A DNA stretch of 5,768 bases from CAVZLD01 sp964522605 (GTDB taxonomy: Bacteria; Planctomycetota; Planctomycetia; Pirellulales; Pirellulaceae), in NCBI GenBank assembly GCA_964522605.1, contig CAZFWV010000416.1, positions 1 through 5,768 of the forward strand, in the 5' to 3' direction. How positions within the stretch are numbered: position 1 is the stretch's first letter; every line of letters starts with the position of its first letter. A program made the position numbers and the translations under genes. The notes beneath the pieces are model-generated. The model was not told the origin of the DNA, searched no databases, and saw only the letters and a program-made list of their open reading frames with translations. This document shows, in pieces, positions 1 through 4,781 of this stretch.

Positions 1-157
1 CATTGGGCAATTTGCCACCGATCCTTGGCCCCCAGGGAGCAACGCCCAGCAGCACCCGTGCAATTGTGAAGGGTATCCATAGCACAACGAGCACTATGAG
101 CGTGGCGATGACTACTACATATTTTCTTCTAGAACTTTTCTGCGTTTCCGAGGGCAT
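1..157 (-). CDS. Membrane-anchored protein, N-terminal fragment (runs off left edge)
   Basis: The first 52 codons of a minus-strand gene start with ATG at 157 and run out of the window with no stop. The protein opens with a polar, basic stretch (MPSETQKSSRRKY), followed by a strongly hydrophobic segment at about residues 14-30 (VVVIATLIVLVVLWIPF). This is a signal-anchor or uncleaved signal peptide with the basic side facing the cytoplasm. What follows (APWGPRIGGKLPN) would lie outside the membrane. The start is well supported by an AAGGA Shine-Dalgarno at 163-167, five bases upstream. A 16-bp palindrome lies just beyond it. I do not recognise the family, and too little is visible to assign a function. 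A type II membrane protein or secreted enzyme with an N-terminal anchor is possible. I am fairly sure it is a real gene because ribosome binding site, charged n-region and helix all fit. Confidence 0.72.
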   Translation of the reverse strand, partial: MPSETQKSSRRKYVVVIATLIVLVVLWIPFTIARVLLGVAPWGPRIGGKLPN

Positions 158-171
158 GCGTATCCTTTCCG

Positions 172-187
172 TATCAACTCGTTGATA
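172..187. promoter_or_regulatory. 16-bp palindrome, possible operator
   Basis: TATCAAC-TC-GTTGATA has perfect 7-bp arms and a 2-bp centre. It lies 5 bases upstream of the Shine-Dalgarno and 15 bases upstream of the ATG of the left-edge gene. The symmetry and position fit a dimeric repressor site or a site overlapping the transcription start. No regulator gene is visible nearby, so the role is inferred from placement only. A weak promoter-like pair (TTGGCT, 16 bp, TATCAA) overlaps it on the minus strand. Confidence 0.4.
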
Positions 188-403
188 TTCCGTTCTTGAT
201 AATAGCCAATATCCCCGGACGCCGACCGAGTGGGCTCCCAAAGCCAGGGCCGCCGATCTCACAGATCCTTGGATTCTCGGGATACCAAATTCGCCCCGAT
301 TCGGCGCCGCCCAGCCCGACCCGGAATCGAACGTCCGCATCCCCCGGCAGAGGCATCGCAGGGGCTCGGCCGCGCGCCTCGTATTTCGGCCGATGGATGA
401 AAC

Positions 404-432
404 GTCTCGCGAAACACACGAATAAACGAGAC
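404..432 (-). terminator. Weak hairpin downstream of the PEP-CTERM gene
   Basis: GTCTCG at 404-409 and CGAGAC at 427-432 can pair as a 6-bp stem with a 17-base loop, 9 bases beyond the stop codon of the PEP-CTERM gene. On the minus strand it is followed only by a short GTTTC run, with no real U tract. It could end transcription weakly or protect the 3' end. The rest of 188-441 holds no gene I can support. Confidence 0.25.
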
Positions 433-441
433 CGCCTCAGT

Positions 442-1182
442 TCACGACCATCGCAGACTCCGCCAGCCTGCGAACCCAACGAGGCCGGCCATGATCGACA
501 GGATCAACCCGGGCTCGGGTACTACGGCAATTCGCTCAAGCGACAACGAATATGTAGATCCTGGTTCCTGGAAATCGAAAGTACTGAATGCAACCGTCAA
601 CGAGCTGATTCTCGAAATGTCAATTCCAGATGCTATCTCGCCAAGAACAAAACGGAAACTCGTGTTGGTGTCGACCGGCAGTCTAGAAAACAAGTCAGCC
701 TTATTCGTTTCCACATCACGTAATGTCACCCATGTTCGTATACCGCCATAAGAGTTCGTCTCTCCGATCTCCACTTCGATCGCCACATCTTCCCCTGACA
801 GACCCAGACGATTCTCGTCCGATAATCCAGACCCGAGGGATATCACTTCGCTCGCGACATTGGCACTGTAACGCCAAGTCCCCCGATCACTTTCCGAGAT
901 GTCTACTTTGGCGAATTCTCCCGGCATTGGTCCATCGAGGGCAATCATGTCCACGGCGACCAAGCGTGATCCTGACCACACACGTTCTTGGTCGAGTCCA
1001 CTCTGTTCGAAGATAAAAACGGAAGAATTCCCCGGTGTGTCTTCGCAGTTGACTGTGGTTTTGCCTGCCGTGAAGTCATCAATGATCACGCCACCGCGAC
1101 ACAAGGGCGCGTAGATGAATGAGAGAGCCACCCCGATCGCGGCGCACTTACCGACGGCCTTCTTTCCTTTGCTCCAGATCAT
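442..1182 (-). CDS. PEP-CTERM sorting domain protein (secreted/surface)
   Basis: This is a 246-residue exported protein. The N-terminus is a signal peptide: basic n-region with KGKK at residues 5-8, hydrophobic core AAIGVALSFIYAP at 14-26, and probable cleavage near residues 28-31. The body (31-220) is rich in Ser, Thr, Asp and Gly. Patches such as IDDFTAG (34-40) and QSGLDQERVWSGSR (60-73) are typical of beta-sandwich PEP-CTERM proteins. The C-terminus is a PEP-CTERM tripartite signal: VPEP at 221-224, a transmembrane helix at about 225-240, then a short basic tail (R241, R244). In this system an exosortase (EpsH/XrtA type) cuts at the PEP motif and the protein goes to the cell surface or exopolysaccharide. 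No exosortase is visible here. The ATG at 1182 was chosen because the signal peptide then starts normally. An ATG at 1308 overlaps the previous gene's stop as ATGA, but would add 42 polar residues before the signal peptide. The ligand or partner is unknown. Confidence 0.85.
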   Translation of the reverse strand: MIWSKGKKAVGKCAAIGVALSFIYAPLCRGGVIIDDFTAGKTTVNCEDTPGNSSVFIFEQSGLDQERVWSGSRLVAVDMIALDGPMPGEFAKVDISESDRGTWRYSANVASEVISLGSGLSDENRLGLSGEDVAIEVEIGETNSYGGIRTWVTLRDVETNKADLFSRLPVDTNTSFRFVLGEIASGIDISRISSLTVAFSTFDFQEPGSTYSLSLERIAVVPEPGLILSIMAGLVGFAGWRSLRWS

Positions 1183-1304
1183 CCGCAGAACATGCAGATG
1201 GAGCGGGACCTGTTGCAGCGCTCTGGTGTTTTCTTCACCATGTGGCGGTCGCCGCTCGATGCTAACGGCCCCAGCCGCAGGCTCGCGACGCCTCGAATGC
1301 CAGG

Positions 1305-1556
1305 TCATGACTTGGGCTTTCCTCTTCTTGAGCCATTGCCCTTCCTCTTTTCGTCGGCCAAATGTTCCAGCGAAACGATGAGGAGCGGCTCAAGGATCTT
1401 GGTCGCGCTCTCCTCATCCGTGACGATCACGATGCGTTGGTTCATCGCCACGAATTCCGGATGTTTGACCGGCACACGCCGGCCGTCCGCCAAGCATAGT
1501 TCGAATGGGCGAAATGGTCGTTCCTGAAGCGCGTTACGGATCGAGTTCAAGTCCAC
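1305..1556 (-). CDS. Small conserved-type hypothetical protein (RPFRPFELCLADGRR motif)
   Basis: This is an 83-residue soluble protein. Its core ERPFRPFELCLADGRRVPVKHPEF (residues 12-35, shown by its key pieces RPFRPF, LADGRR and HPEF) is a pattern I know from short uncharacterised planctomycete proteins. In those, a 'PFxPF' start leads into two beta strands and a later 'LLIVSLE' strand, as at 58-64 here. The function is unknown. The tail (EKRKGNGSRRGKPKS) is very basic, so nucleic-acid contact is possible but unproven. A GTG at 1556 was chosen as start because GGGAG lies seven bases upstream (1564-1568) and the protein then begins just before the family core. In-frame ATGs at 1637, 1628 and 1607 would add up to 27 residues without a ribosome binding site. 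A TAGAAT at 1606-1611 could be a -10 box for this gene, though no -35 match goes with it. It precedes the PEP-CTERM gene. Confidence 0.7.
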   Translation of the reverse strand: MDLNSIRNALQERPFRPFELCLADGRRVPVKHPEFVAMNQRIVIVTDEESATKILEPLLIVSLEHLADEKRKGNGSRRGKPKS

Positions 1557-1904
1557 GATCAAACTCCCTGACAACTCTCTTCCCAACTCGATTTCCACCC
1601 GTTCCATTCTAACGCCCGCTTGCGTCATGGGCGGCATTTAACCGCATATTGGCACCCTGTATCCGACTTGGCAGATGTCCGGCGAAGTGAGGCAAAGTGA
1701 TCAGTGACCCTCGCAGAGAGGCTCTCAAACGCTCAGGGTCGGAGTGGCATCTTCGCCAACGCGGCCTGTCTCAATTGGTTCGTTTGATCGGGCGCTTTCG
1801 ACCCCCGATTGTGCCGGGCAGACGCCCGTGGATCACGCTCCTCGTCGAAGGACCTTCTGCAGAGGCATGGGGCGGTCTCAGCGACGCTGATTTTTTGCGC
1901 CAAT
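1557..1904. other. Intergenic stretch without a supported gene
   Basis: These 348 bases separate the toxin of TA module 1 from the small hypothetical gene. Open frames exist on both strands, but their translations are rich in Arg, Ser and Pro with no domain or ribosome binding site, so I read them as chance. At 1878-1896 the plus strand has a short hairpin (TCAGC, loop GAC, GCTGA) followed by six Ts. No plus-strand gene leads into it. A decayed gene cannot be excluded. Confidence 0.5.
1564..1568 (-). promoter_or_regulatory. Shine-Dalgarno deciding a GTG start
   Basis: GGGAG on the minus strand, seven bases before GTG at 1556. No comparable site precedes the upstream in-frame ATGs at 1607, 1628 and 1637. 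This is the main reason for the shorter gene model. Confidence 0.55.
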
Positions 1905-2198
1905 CTACTCCCGATCGATCCACGCAGGAGCATCGCGTCCGCCGAACATCACCGCGACCACCAGGATTTCTTCGTCGCTGTAACGGTAGTGAATCACATA
2001 GGGAAATCGGAATCGACGACAAGCTCGTAGTGCCGCGTGGGCCAATCCATACGCCAGCGGTCGATCCACAATTCGGTCGATCGCTGACCAGTACTCATCG
2101 AGAAACTCATCACCCAAGCCGGCTCTCTTCGCATCGTACCAGTCGACTGCATTCCGCAAATCCTCCGCCACTTCCGGGCGAAAAAGAATGGTCGGCAT
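1905..2198 (-). CDS. ParE/RelE-superfamily toxin, TA module 1
   Basis: This 97-residue protein has the fold pattern of the RelE/ParE plasmid-stabilisation toxins (PF05016). It starts with a beta strand (PTILFRPE), followed by a helix (AEDLRNAVDWYDAKRAGLG, residues 11-29), a second helix (about 31-45, with DRP at 45-47), and the C-terminal sheet core FRFPYVIHYR (63-72) and EILVVAVM (77-84), ending in PAW (91-93). Family members either cleave mRNA on the ribosome (RelE) or poison DNA gyrase (ParE); the sequence does not decide which. The gene directly upstream encodes the antitoxin, and its TGA overlaps this ATG by one base (TGATG), so translation is probably coupled. AAGGA at 2208-2212, inside the antitoxin gene, is a good ribosome binding site. 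A TTG one codon earlier is less likely as the start. The C-terminus lacks the RxPGYW ending of the other two toxins here. Confidence 0.88.
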   Translation of the reverse strand: MPTILFRPEVAEDLRNAVDWYDAKRAGLGDEFLDEYWSAIDRIVDRPLAYGLAHAALRACRRFRFPYVIHYRYSDEEILVVAVMFGGRDAPAWIDRE

Positions 2199-2419
2199 CA
2201 ATCTCGATCCTTGAGCTGACGCTCCAGTTCCTCGCGGCTAATCGCCGAATCTGGGGCCGCGCCGTGGGCTTCTATGCGGCGGTTTAACTCGATTTGCTGG
2301 TCGTCTGAAACCCTCACCTCCGCCTCAGCCGGTATGGAGTCCCAAAGCAGCTGAACCAGCCGCAAACGGTCATCGATCGGAAGTGCTGAAAGATCGGCCA
2401 GTGTCTGTTGTATGTCCAT
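2198..2419 (-). CDS. Antitoxin, addiction-module family (PF09720-like), TA module 1
   Basis: This 73-residue acidic, helical protein matches the build of the 'addiction module component' antitoxins (TIGR02574/PF09720). An N-terminal helix has the LPIDDRLRLVQLLWDSI pattern (13-29), an acidic linker follows, then a second helix (QQIELNRRIEAH, 41-52), and a C-terminal segment (DSAISREELERQLK, 57-70) that probably wraps the toxin. The usual Trp near the C-terminal segment is replaced here by Ser-Arg. It neutralises the toxin encoded next to it, and in such systems the antitoxin or the complex often represses the operon. The start is ATG at 2419 with AGGA four bases upstream (2424-2427) and a perfect TATAAT further out. 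It overlaps the toxin gene by one base. Confidence 0.85.
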   Translation of the reverse strand: MDIQQTLADLSALPIDDRLRLVQLLWDSIPAEAEVRVSDDQQIELNRRIEAHGAAPDSAISREELERQLKDRD

Positions 2420-2466
2420 GGTATCCTGCGCACCGTGACCAGAACGTTGGTAACCACTCCAGTCGC

Positions 2467-2472
2467 ATTATA
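2467..2472 (-). promoter_or_regulatory. Promoter -10 box of TA module 1
   Basis: A perfect TATAAT on the minus strand would start transcription near 2460, giving a leader of about 40 bases before the antitoxin ATG at 2419. The -35 region is poor (CGGGCA at 17-bp spacing), so a regulator or weak basal activity is possible. A small inverted repeat, GCGG-A-CCGC at 2476-2484, lies just upstream in the spacer and could be part of an operator for autorepression. That last point is inference. Confidence 0.5.
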
Positions 2473-2599
2473 GCCGCGGACCGCTCAGTTGCCCGACTGT
2501 CGGTGACGCTAAATGGCCGCCATCCGGTATTTAACGGGGGATTTCCCCAAACCCTTCCTTTAATCGAGCGCGACGGGGCACCCCGCCAGTCAACCTATC

Positions 2600-2693
2600 T
2601 TAACGCGACCAAGACGGCCCTGCACGCCGTCTATCGTGGCGGTCCCGTCGTTCCAAAAGGGGTGGTATTTTGAGACATGCTGGTTAGCGTTGA
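2600..2693. repeat. Imperfect inverted repeat with nested hairpin between TA modules 1 and 2
   Basis: TTAACGCGACCA at 2600-2611 is complementary to TGGTTAGCGTTGA at 2681-2693, with one bulged base and two mismatches. Inside lies a perfect 6-bp hairpin, GACGGC (2613-2618) and GCCGTC (2626-2631). The right arm overlaps the end of the module 2 toxin gene. There is no U tract. It may be a transcript-end structure for module 2. The AAC...GTT ends and single bulge also recall integron attC sites, but the seven-base core consensus is not met. Confidence 0.35.
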
Positions 2694-2989
2694 CGTCGAC
2701 TTCGCCAATAACCCGGTCGTCGGTTTGCGTGAGCAACCGCCAGAACTTCTACAAGGCCCGAAGGGGCTTCCTCAAAGTAGAGCAGGTAGGGAAACCGATG
2801 TAGCCGAATCCATCTGACTTGATCGGCAAAGATAGGCGAGTGGCTCGGACCATCTCGTATTCGATCGATAGCGTCGTACACCTCTTGCTGAAACGCACGG
2901 GCAATCGGCTCGCTGTGCGTCAAGTACCAGGCGATCGCGTCCAGATATTCCTCACGAGCTTCTGGGTGAAACCTAACGTCAATTTGCAT
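2684..2989 (-). CDS. ParE/RelE-superfamily toxin, TA module 2
   Basis: This 101-residue protein is a RelE/ParE-type toxin. The first strand (MQIDVRFHPEA) and helix (REEYLDAIAWYLTHS, 12-26) are followed by a second helix (IARAFQQEVYDAIDRI, 29-44), the core strand RLHRFPYLLYF (62-72), strand VEVLAVAH (80-87), and the typical C-terminal RRPGYW (90-95). Arg62, Arg65 and the final Tyr/Trp are the sort of residues used by this superfamily to contact RNA or its target. The sequence does not say whether the target is gyrase or ribosome-bound mRNA. It overlaps the antitoxin gene by 11 bases, a longer overlap than in the other two modules, and has no strong ribosome binding site of its own, so coupled translation is likely. 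The tail RSRRQR is very basic. Confidence 0.9.
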   Translation of the reverse strand: MQIDVRFHPEAREEYLDAIAWYLTHSEPIARAFQQEVYDAIDRIRDGPSHSPIFADQVRWIRLHRFPYLLYFEEAPSGLVEVLAVAHANRRPGYWRSRRQR

Positions 2990-3224
2990 CGAACAGCTTC
3001 TCGCCGTCTGCCTTGACCTGATCCCAGGGTATCGCCTGAACGTCTCCGTTCTTCAATTCTAGGGACCGCCGATGCACTTCGTTGCCCCAGGCCTTCGCAA
3101 CTTCAGAAGGGTCGTCAGATGGTTCTATTTCGAGGCTCTCCAGAAGCTTCTCGATGATCGCGACGCGTTCCTTCCGCTCCAGCTGAGCCGCTTCTGCAGT
3201 GATGGTTTCAACCTTGTTCGCCAT
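2979..3224 (-). CDS. Antitoxin, addiction-module family (PF09720-like), TA module 2
   Basis: This 81-residue antitoxin has the clearest family signature in the window. The helix AQLERKERVAIIEKLLESLE (13-32) is followed by an acidic stretch with PSDDPSEVAKAWGNEV (35-50), the helix HRRSLELKNG (51-60), and the classical DVQAIPWDQV (61-70), where the IPW motif sits in the toxin-binding tail. It should bind and block the toxin encoded downstream. ATG at 3224 was chosen because GGAGG lies nine bases upstream (3234-3238). An in-frame ATG seven codons further up, at 3245, falls on the far side of this ribosome binding site. A promoter-like pair lies just upstream, so the module seems to be transcribed on its own. 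Confidence 0.9.
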   Translation of the reverse strand: MANKVETITAEAAQLERKERVAIIEKLLESLEIEPSDDPSEVAKAWGNEVHRRSLELKNGDVQAIPWDQVKADGEKLFDAN

Positions 3225-3233
3225 GTCCGCTAA

Positions 3234-3238
3234 CCTCC
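3234..3238 (-). promoter_or_regulatory. Strong Shine-Dalgarno of antitoxin 2
   Basis: GGAGG on the minus strand, nine bases before ATG at 3224. It fixes the start of antitoxin 2 at 3224 and rules against the in-frame ATG at 3245, since the site would then lie inside the gene. Confidence 0.7.
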
Positions 3239-3245
3239 AGCTCAT

Positions 3246-3275
3246 ATTCTAGCCGCAGGCCAACATTGTGGCCAA
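3246..3275 (-). promoter_or_regulatory. Promoter of TA module 2, with inverted repeat
   Basis: TTGGCC (3270-3275) and TAGAAT (3246-3251) are spaced 18 bp on the minus strand, matching the -35 box at four and the -10 box at five of six positions. The predicted leader is about 15 bases, just enough to carry the GGAGG at 3234-3238. The spacer holds an inverted repeat, GGCCA (3258-3262) and TGGCC (3269-3273), overlapping the -35 box. This is a plausible operator for autorepression by antitoxin or complex, but it is unproven. Confidence 0.45.
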
Positions 3276-3348
3276 GAGGGAGACCGGAGTCCTGAAGCCC
3301 GGCTTCGGCATCCCGGCTGTTCCCAAATCCGTCCTTTCTTGATAGGCA

Positions 3349-3891
3349 CTAATCGTTCGGAGTCTCCGCAGTACAAGGAGACGAATTCGCTGCTCGCTGA
3401 AGCCAAATCGCAGCAAGGCCTCCAGCAAGTCCGAATAGCCAGGACCACATTATCTGCCCGGAGATCATAAAAATGTCGTGTGCCGGCACATACGTGGGTC
3501 CTAGAGGAGGAAACTGAAACCCGACCGTGGAGGTCGTCGGGGTCGGATTCTGAACGGGAATCTCGTAACAGATGGAAGAGTAAGCCAACTTGAGCACTCT
3601 TGTAGTCACAATTCTTCCCATTCCGTCGTTTTCTTTGTCTAGCACGACGCCGACCAACGCTAAGTACGATACACCCCACAACACAAACCCGATTGAAAAA
3701 GCGCGTTGTGGACCACGAAGGAGAATTGCACCGAGCAACCCGAGGAGAAACATGACCTGGGTGACGGTGGCCAGAATCGAAAGCAACGCACGTGACGACT
3801 GCGTAAGACTGGCCATGCCCAGGACAGCCAACGAAAGTCCAGTGATGAACCACCGCAAGGTGACTTTCGGTCTCGGAAACGTAGGAGTCAT
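3349..3891 (-). CDS. Hypothetical four-helix membrane protein
   Basis: This is a 180-residue integral membrane protein. Helices are predicted at about residues 12-29 (LRWFITGLSLAVLGMASL), 36-58 (LLSILATVTQVMFLLGLLGAILL), 65-84 (FSIGFVLWGVSYLALVGVVL) and 141-164 (FMISGQIMWSWLFGLAGGLAAIWL). Between helices 3 and 4 lies a polar loop of about 55 residues containing a PTPTTST run, and the C-terminus is polar. The order of three helices, a long loop, then an 'F-x-x-x-G-x-x-x-x-x-x-L-x-x-x-x-GG' helix resembles uncharacterised membrane proteins I associate with planctomycetes, for which no function is known. No catalytic motif is visible. The start at ATG 3891 puts a basic segment (RPKVTLR) before helix 1, consistent with the positive-inside rule; there is no clear ribosome binding site. 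It follows two tiny membrane ORFs by 25 bases and may be co-transcribed with them. Confidence 0.75.
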   Translation of the reverse strand: MTPTFPRPKVTLRWFITGLSLAVLGMASLTQSSRALLSILATVTQVMFLLGLLGAILLRGPQRAFSIGFVLWGVSYLALVGVVLDKENDGMGRIVTTRVLKLAYSSICYEIPVQNPTPTTSTVGFQFPPLGPTYVPAHDIFMISGQIMWSWLFGLAGGLAAIWLQRAANSSPCTAETPND

Positions 3892-3916
3892 GCAGTTCTG
3901 CTATCTGGCCATCGAT

Positions 3917-4030
3917 CTACAGCCGTTCGCATTGGTACTCAGGGCGTTCGCGAGCGGCCAACACGAATGTAAAACCAACCAACAAACCCAAAGTGTTCAG
4001 TTTTGCCTTCACGACCCAGTGATGATCCAT
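3917..4030 (-). CDS. Candidate 37-residue membrane peptide (possible frameshifted tail)
   Basis: The ORF MDHHWVVKAKLN... continues with a hydrophobic helix (TLGLLVGFTFVLAA, residues 13-26) and a charged end (RERPEYQCERL). It lies in a different frame from the 58-residue ORF that overlaps it. It has no ribosome binding site, and the frame is open well upstream of its ATG without another ATG. It therefore reads more naturally as the second half of a two-helix protein whose first half is in the other frame. It ends 25 bases before the membrane protein gene at 3891. A sequencing error, a real frameshift mutation, or two overlapping peptides are all possible. Confidence 0.35.
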   Translation of the reverse strand: MDHHWVVKAKLNTLGLLVGFTFVLAARERPEYQCERL

Positions 4031-4115
4031 TGAACCCTGAACTTGGTGACCAGATGATCCACATGACGCCACACCACAATGCGACAAGCAGGAGCTTTTT
4101 CGCGAGAAGCGACAT
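3939..4115 (-). CDS. Candidate 58-residue small membrane protein
   Basis: The ORF starts at ATG 4115 with MSLLAKKLLLVALWCGVMWIIW, a basic start and one clear transmembrane helix (about residues 6-22), then SPSSGFNGSS and a polar tail. No ribosome binding site is obvious. The second half of this frame loses its hydrophobic pattern, while the overlapping frame gains one, suggesting that the original protein had two helices and the reading frame was shifted somewhere around 3985-4045. It lies between toxin 3 and the four-helix membrane protein, in the same direction. Function unknown. Confidence 0.45.
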   Translation of the reverse strand: MSLLAKKLLLVALWCGVMWIIWSPSSGFNGSSLGREGKTEHFGFVGWFYIRVGRSRTP

Positions 4116-4175
4116 GATGATATCGGCCTGTCTGATCTACGTCGCCGACCACCGTTCTCAGCAACTCACCGATGT

Positions 4176-4190
4176 AAAGACCCTTGGGTC
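4176..4190 (-). terminator. Weak terminator-like hairpin after TA module 3
   Basis: On the minus strand GACCC-AA-GGGTC is followed by TTT (then ACATC). The realistic fold is a 4-bp stem (GACC/GGTC) with a CAAG loop, extended by G-U pairs. It lies about 28 bases past the toxin 3 stop. The short U run makes it a weak candidate. Confidence 0.35.
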
Positions 4191-4218
4191 CCGCGATGGG
4201 AGAGTCCGCGTCATTTGA

Positions 4219-4530
4219 TCAGCTCGTAGCCCGCTGATCCCAGTAGCCTGGCTGCCGCCCCGAGTGAGCTACTGCAACAATCAGGATTTCGTTGTCACGC
4301 ACCTCGTAAACTAACAGATAAGGAAATCGCTCAACGGTCGCTCGCGGGAAATCTCGGGCAAGCTGCTTACCTTCGTAGCTTGGAAACAGCAACGGATCCG
4401 CAGCGATTGCGTGAATCACCTGGGACACGCGGTCGCGCAAGTCCTTTCCAAGCCCCACTTGCCGCTCTTCGTAATACAGCACAGCCGATCGCAGTTCGGC
4501 TTCGGCTTCCGCAAGGACGCGAACCTTCAC
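4219..4530 (-). CDS. ParE/RelE-superfamily toxin, TA module 3
   Basis: This 103-residue RelE/ParE-type toxin has strand MKVRVLAEA, helix EAELRSAVLYYEERQVGLGKDL (10-31), a second helix (RDRVSQVIHAIAADP, 32-46), then ERFPYLLVYEV (67-77), EILIVAVAHS (81-90) and the C-terminal GRQPGYW (91-97). The last part is close to the ending of toxin 2, and the GLG turn is shared with toxin 1. The molecular target is not decidable from sequence. The start is GTG at 4530, overlapping the antitoxin TGA as GTGA (4-base overlap), which points to translational coupling. No strong ribosome binding site stands before it. A weak hairpin follows at 4176-4190. Confidence 0.9.
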   Translation of the reverse strand: MKVRVLAEAEAELRSAVLYYEERQVGLGKDLRDRVSQVIHAIAADPLLFPSYEGKQLARDFPRATVERFPYLLVYEVRDNEILIVAVAHSGRQPGYWDQRATS

Positions 4531-4775
4531 GACGAGTCTTTCTGATCCAATGCTTCACGCAACCGCGATGCCACGTCATCCCAGTCCGAAGCATCTGCTT
4601 TTCCTGATTCATAGTCGGCAACCCGTCGCTCCAGTTCGCGATCGAACCCAAGATCACTGTCACTGCAAACGCCGGGTGGCCTTAAGCTCTGGAGGAGACG
4701 ATACGCAAGGCTTGCGCGGTCCTCGTCGGATAAGCCGAGTGCCGCGTCAAATACATGGGAAGAATTGGTGCTCAT
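4527..4775 (-). CDS. Antitoxin, addiction-module family (PF09720-like), TA module 3
   Basis: This 82-residue antitoxin of the addiction-module type has an N-terminal helix with the LSDEDRASLAYRLLQSL pattern (15-31). It continues with a linker (RPPGVCSDSDLG), helix FDRELERRVADYESGKAD (44-61), and the tail SDWDDVASRLREALDQ (63-78), where Trp65 stands in the position of the family's IPW motif. It should neutralise the toxin encoded 4 bases into its own end. The open frame extends upstream to 4877, but a near-consensus promoter (4782-4810) ends only six bases before the ATG at 4775. The longer version would start upstream of its own promoter and is rejected. The mRNA would then have almost no leader and be translated leaderless. 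This is the smallest gap between promoter and start in the window. Confidence 0.88.
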   Translation of the reverse strand: MSTNSSHVFDAALGLSDEDRASLAYRLLQSLRPPGVCSDSDLGFDRELERRVADYESGKADASDWDDVASRLREALDQKDSS

Positions 4776-4781
4776 ACCAGA

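Noticed and set aside
318..345. tRNA T-arm-like sequence (GTTCGATTCC on the minus strand)
   Set aside because: Only a 4-bp T stem can form, and no acceptor, D or anticodon arms fit around it.
174..479. Minus-strand open frame of 101 codons overlapping the end of the PEP-CTERM gene
   Set aside because: It overlaps a well-supported gene, has no ribosome binding site and shows no recognisable domain; a decayed fragment is possible but not supported.
196..723. Plus-strand open frame of 175 codons
   Set aside because: Low-complexity Arg/Ser/Pro translation opposite the PEP-CTERM gene; a shadow of the coding strand in GC-rich DNA.
1878..1896. Hairpin plus six Ts on the plus strand, resembling an intrinsic terminator
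   Set aside because: The stem is only 5 bp with a 3-base loop, and no plus-strand gene is present to be terminated.
1697..2287. Plus-strand open frame of 196 codons
   Set aside because: It runs antisense to TA module 1, has no domain, and its composition is that of a shadow frame.
3242..3853. Minus-strand open frame of 203 codons overlapping the membrane protein
   Set aside because: The overlapping 180-codon frame has four well-formed membrane helices; this frame is rich in Cys, Arg and Ser without structure.
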